Assembly: GCA_014642895.1 (NCBI GenBank)
Contig: BMJD01000001.1
Coordinates: forward strand, 1 to 64,000
DNA from: Lentibacillus populi
Lineage (GTDB): Bacteria > Bacillota > Bacilli > Bacillales > Amphibacillaceae
Direction of reading: 5' to 3'
Length of the DNA stretch: 64,000 nucleotides
Positions 62,064-64,000 of the stretch are shown one piece after another; the stretch's first letter is position 1, and the number at the start of each line of letters is the position of its first letter. Made by a program: the position numbers and the translations under genes. A model generated the notes under the pieces. It ran no database searches. It saw only the letters and a list, made by a program, of their open reading frames with translations, and was not told the DNA's origin.

Positions 62064-62225
62064 TATAATTAACATAGAAAGATGATAAGTGCATACACTA
62101 ATAAAGACCGCCCATGCTGTTACATGGAGCGGTCGCAATAGACCGAACCCCATCAAGAGGGGCTAGGCAGCTTAAGGAAAAAATAATCCCTCAGCGCTGG
62201 TCAAACGCATATGAGGGGTTATTTT
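62064..62225 (+). ncRNA. Candidate antitoxin RNA of a type I toxin-antitoxin pair
   Basis: TGGTATAAT (62061-62069) is an extended -10. The predicted plus-strand RNA from about 62076 has a strong GACCGC...GCGGTC hairpin, a CCCC/GGGG hairpin, and ends at ATCCCTCA/TGAGGGG with TTATTTTTT (62186-62226). Its 3' end is antisense to the end of the toxin gene at 62219-62305. Layout as in TxpA/RatA-type loci. Confidence 0.6.
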
Positions 62226-62305
62226 TTATGGTTTTTGTCAGACATAATAAACGCCACCAACATCCCGAAGGATATCATCAGCGTTAGTGCACTAACAATG
62301 TCCAT
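62219..62305 (-). CDS. Hol_Tox-type small membrane toxin (28 aa)
   Basis: Minus-strand ATG 62305 with a strong GGGAGGGAGGTG ribosome site. The product is MDIVSALTLMISFGMLVAFI followed by MSDKNHKK: one membrane helix and a charged tail. ALxLMISFGM is the signature of the 'putative holin-like toxin' family to which TxpA/BsrG-like type I toxins belong. Its leader is long (about 90 bases) and contains ATGAGGGGTTTGGCAGC, partly complementary to the antitoxin region. Promoter: extended -10 TGTTATAAT at 62413-62405. Confidence 0.75.
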   Translation of the reverse strand: MDIVSALTLMISFGMLVAFIMSDKNHKK

Positions 62306-62404
62306 TGGCAAGCACCTCCCTCCCTGGGAAGTCTCTAAGCGTTGACTAACGGCAGATCGACAGTGCTGCCAAACCCCTCATGCGAAGCCAGTCTATTGTG
62401 TTTT

Positions 62405-62413
62405 ATTATAACA
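62405..62413 (-). promoter_or_regulatory. Toxin promoter (extended -10)
   Basis: TGTTATAAT on the minus strand; the -35 region (CAGTAT) is weak. Confidence 0.5.
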
Positions 62414-62587
62414 TATAGCTATCATTTATACTGTAATTAATTAGGAATTTTTTGTCTTCTTCAAACTGGCATTAATTTAACAACAGCTAGTATAAATCAT
62501 TTGTTCAGTAAACGGGTGTTTTTGCTGAAAAATGTACCAATTCATGAGGACTAATCCGTTTTAAACAATCTTTTTTCAAAAACCATC

Positions 62588-62630
62588 AAAAAAACCCTGG
62601 AAAACGTTGATGCAACGTTTTCCAGGGTTT
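62588..62630 (-). terminator. Terminator of rpsD
   Basis: AAACCCTGGAAAACGTT (62592-62608) and AACGTTTTCCAGGGTTT (62614-62630) are exact 17-bp inverses, with a T run on the minus strand. Confidence 0.95.
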
Positions 62631-62659
62631 AAAATACTATCGATTTCCCGACATTTCAA

Positions 62660-63262
62660 TTAACGTGAATAGAATTCAACAATCAGTGCTTCATTTATTT
62701 CTGCTGGAAGCTCTGAACGTTCTGGGTAACGTGTATACGTACCTTCCAATTTATCCTCATCAAATGATAGATATTCTGGTACGAAGTTATTTACGTCAAT
62801 TGCTTCTTTCACGATATCAAGGTTGCGTGAACGTTCGCGCAAACCAATAACTTGACCAGGTTTTAAACGGTAAGATGGGATATCTACACGTTTACCATCT
62901 ACCGTAACGTGACCATGGTTTACCAGTTGACGAGCTTGTCTGCGTGTACGTGCTAAGCCAAGGCGAAATACGATGTTATCCAAGCGGGACTCTAGTAACA
63001 CCATGAAGTTTTCACCATGGATACCTTTCATTTTACCAGCTTCATTAAACGTATTTTTAAATTGACGTTCATTCAAGCCGTACATGAAGCGCAGTTTTTG
63101 TTTCTCTTGCTGTTGCAAGCCATATTCCGAAACCTTCTTGCGTTGGTTCGGGCCATGCTGCCCAGGAGCGTAAGGACGTTTATCTAATTCCTTACCAGTT
63201 CCAGTTAATGAAATGCCAAGACGACGTGATTTTTTCCATACGGATCCAGTATATCGTGCCAT
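62660..63262 (-). CDS. rpsD: 30S ribosomal protein S4
   Basis: 200 residues on the minus strand, AAAGGAGGAAATG before the [23 protein letters not shown], then the S4 RNA-binding domain [21 protein letters not shown] in two parts, and the end VEFYSR. A primary 16S rRNA binder; in Bacillus it represses its own leader. Stands apart from the main ribosomal operons, beside tyrS, as in B. subtilis. Confidence 0.97.
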   Translation of the reverse strand: MARYTGSVWKKSRRLGISLTGTGKELDKRPYAPGQHGPNQRKKVSEYGLQQQEKQKLRFMYGLNERQFKNTFNEAGKMKGIHGENFMVLLESRLDNIVFRLGLARTRRQARQLVNHGHVTVDGKRVDIPSYRLKPGQVIGLRERSRNLDIVKEAIDVNNFVPEYLSFDEDKLEGTYTRYPERSELPAEINEALIVEFYSR

Positions 63263-63446
63263 TAGACATTTCCTCCTTTATAGTATATTTGCATAAAAAA
63301 AAGTGCGTGTTCCGGCGCTGCTCATTTTGTTTTCATGTACCATCGCTCCAGCAGCAGAGAGTTACACGATACACCTTCTGAACTTGTTTCAAAAGGAACA
63401 AAATGATGACATACGTGGTTCACATAGGCCGCTTTTATTTTACACA
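63263..63446 (-). promoter_or_regulatory. rpsD leader, candidate S4 autoregulatory RNA
   Basis: About 185 bases between the promoter and rpsD hold several hairpin-forming parts (CTGCTGCTGGAGCG, GAGCAGCGCCGG) and no gene. B. subtilis rpsD is autoregulated through its leader, so the same is likely here; the fold was not computed. Confidence 0.55.
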
Positions 63447-63452
63447 AGGAAC

Positions 63453-63481
63453 AGTATATAAGTTTTATCAAGGAAAGTCAA
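63453..63481 (-). promoter_or_regulatory. Sigma-A promoter of rpsD
   Basis: On the minus strand TTGACT (63481-63476), a 17-base spacer, TATACT (63458-63453). Confidence 0.85.
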
Positions 63482-63629
63482 TGATTTTAGCAAAATACAC
63501 AATAGAAATAAAGTTTTCTTATATTATTTTATAGGAAAAAATAACTATATAGTTTATACTTTATGTATAAAGACCCATTTCAAAATAATTTAATATTCAA
63601 ACCCAATTATCCTCATGACAGGTGGTAAT

Positions 63630-64000
63630 ATGATGAGTGTGAGCATACAATGGCAAGAAAAATTAAGAAGTATATTTTTTGAACTGATAAAGGAAGTGCC
63701 AACCTGTTCGTATGATGAACTTCTTTCCCGGCTTATTATGAAACTGCAGGATAGTCTAAAGGTTTCCGTTATAGTGATTTATGAACATGATGACTGGAAT
63801 AATACGTTTAAGCAAATTACTAGTCAAATGTTGCAGCTTAACGAGCAATGTCTTTTACGAGACGGCAACTTGGCTATTCATCAGAATAAAATTGTCCGTG
63901 TTCAAGAAGCGTTTAACCCCCCGGGTACAAAGGAAGCATTTATAATCCCGATTACACCCGAATATAAGCCGTCGAGCTTCGTTGGATTGTCCATTCCGGC
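63630..64000 (+). CDS. GAF-type signalling protein, YtrP-like, 5' part (partial)
   Basis: ATG 63630 (or 63633) after AGGTGG; the frame stays open to the right edge (123 residues). MSVSIQWQEKLRSIFFELIK starts a helix, then SLKVSVIVIYEHDDW and KEAFIIPITPEYKPSSFVG fit the beginning of a GAF-like sensory domain. In B. subtilis ytrP, a GAF-GGDEF-like protein, lies close to rpsD. The diagnostic GGDEF part would be outside the window, so the name is tentative. Confidence 0.5.
   Translation, partial: MMSVSIQWQEKLRSIFFELIKEVPTCSYDELLSRLIMKLQDSLKVSVIVIYEHDDWNNTFKQITSQMLQLNEQCLLRDGNLAIHQNKIVRVQEAFNPPGTKEAFIIPITPEYKPSSFVGLSIP

Noticed and set aside
1..64000. tRNA and rRNA genes
   Set aside because: No cloverleaf-like or rRNA sequence was recognised on either strand.

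Overview
The window is a low-GC Firmicutes chromosome, most likely a halophilic or alkaliphilic Bacillaceae of the Virgibacillus/Oceanobacillus/Lentibacillus type. The gene order from about 27.4 kb to the end follows the Bacillus subtilis ytgP-ytlP-ytmP-trmB-ytnP-ytoP-ytpPQR-sftA-murC-ytxGH-aroA-ccpA-motPS-acuCBA-tyrS-rpsD region. The left 26.7 kb is the late half of a siphovirus-type prophage. Its early genes and integrase lie outside the window to the left.

Prophage (1-26750). The order is: 3' end of a RusA-like resolvase, small genes, a sigma-like late regulator, terS/terL, portal, minor head protein, a 0.4 kb gene-free stretch that looks like a structured RNA, scaffold, major capsid, an Ig-like protein with a threonine-rich tail, a glycosyltransferase, head-tail connectors, tail tube, tail chaperones, tape measure, Dit, Tal-like protein, XhlA/holin/GH25-LysM endolysin. 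Cargo follows at the right end: an AbiF/Abi_2 HEPN gene preceded by a short terminator-ended RNA, and a LexA-boxed operon of one WYL-like and two YolD-like small proteins. Capsid and tail-tube genes share a G-run, a hairpin and a related 22-residue extension in the -1 frame, which points to programmed frameshifting on both. The right prophage junction lies inside ytfP (HI0933-like flavoprotein), at a 14-bp inverted repeat with an asymmetric GA centre, as expected of a large serine recombinase.

Chromosome (26750-64000). The genes serve cell-wall precursor export and synthesis (MurJ/YtgP, MurC, Amj, a class A PBP), chromosome translocation (SftA), an unusual FtsA-like protein with a beta-grasp-like tail, carbon control (CcpA, AcuABC), motility (MotPS), tRNA modification and charging (TrmB, T-box-controlled TyrS), aromatic biosynthesis (AroA), NAD salvage, quorum quenching (YtnP) and ribosomal protein S4. 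Several genes are decayed: an rsuA-like remnant, ytlR with an internal deletion, bioY with a one-base frameshift, and a nonsense-split DUF4145 gene in the prophage. A dispersed repeat with TTCAAAAAGTC/GACTTTTTGAA ends occurs two to three times beside these scars. A compact Hol_Tox-type type I toxin-antitoxin locus sits just before rpsD.

Regulation visible in the sequence: three sigma-H-like promoters (one before ytxG, two inside the prophage), a near-perfect LexA box, a BirA-like operator at bioY, a tyrS T-box, strong sigma-A promoters for aroA and rpsD, and many rho-independent terminators. No tRNA, rRNA or CRISPR array was recognised.
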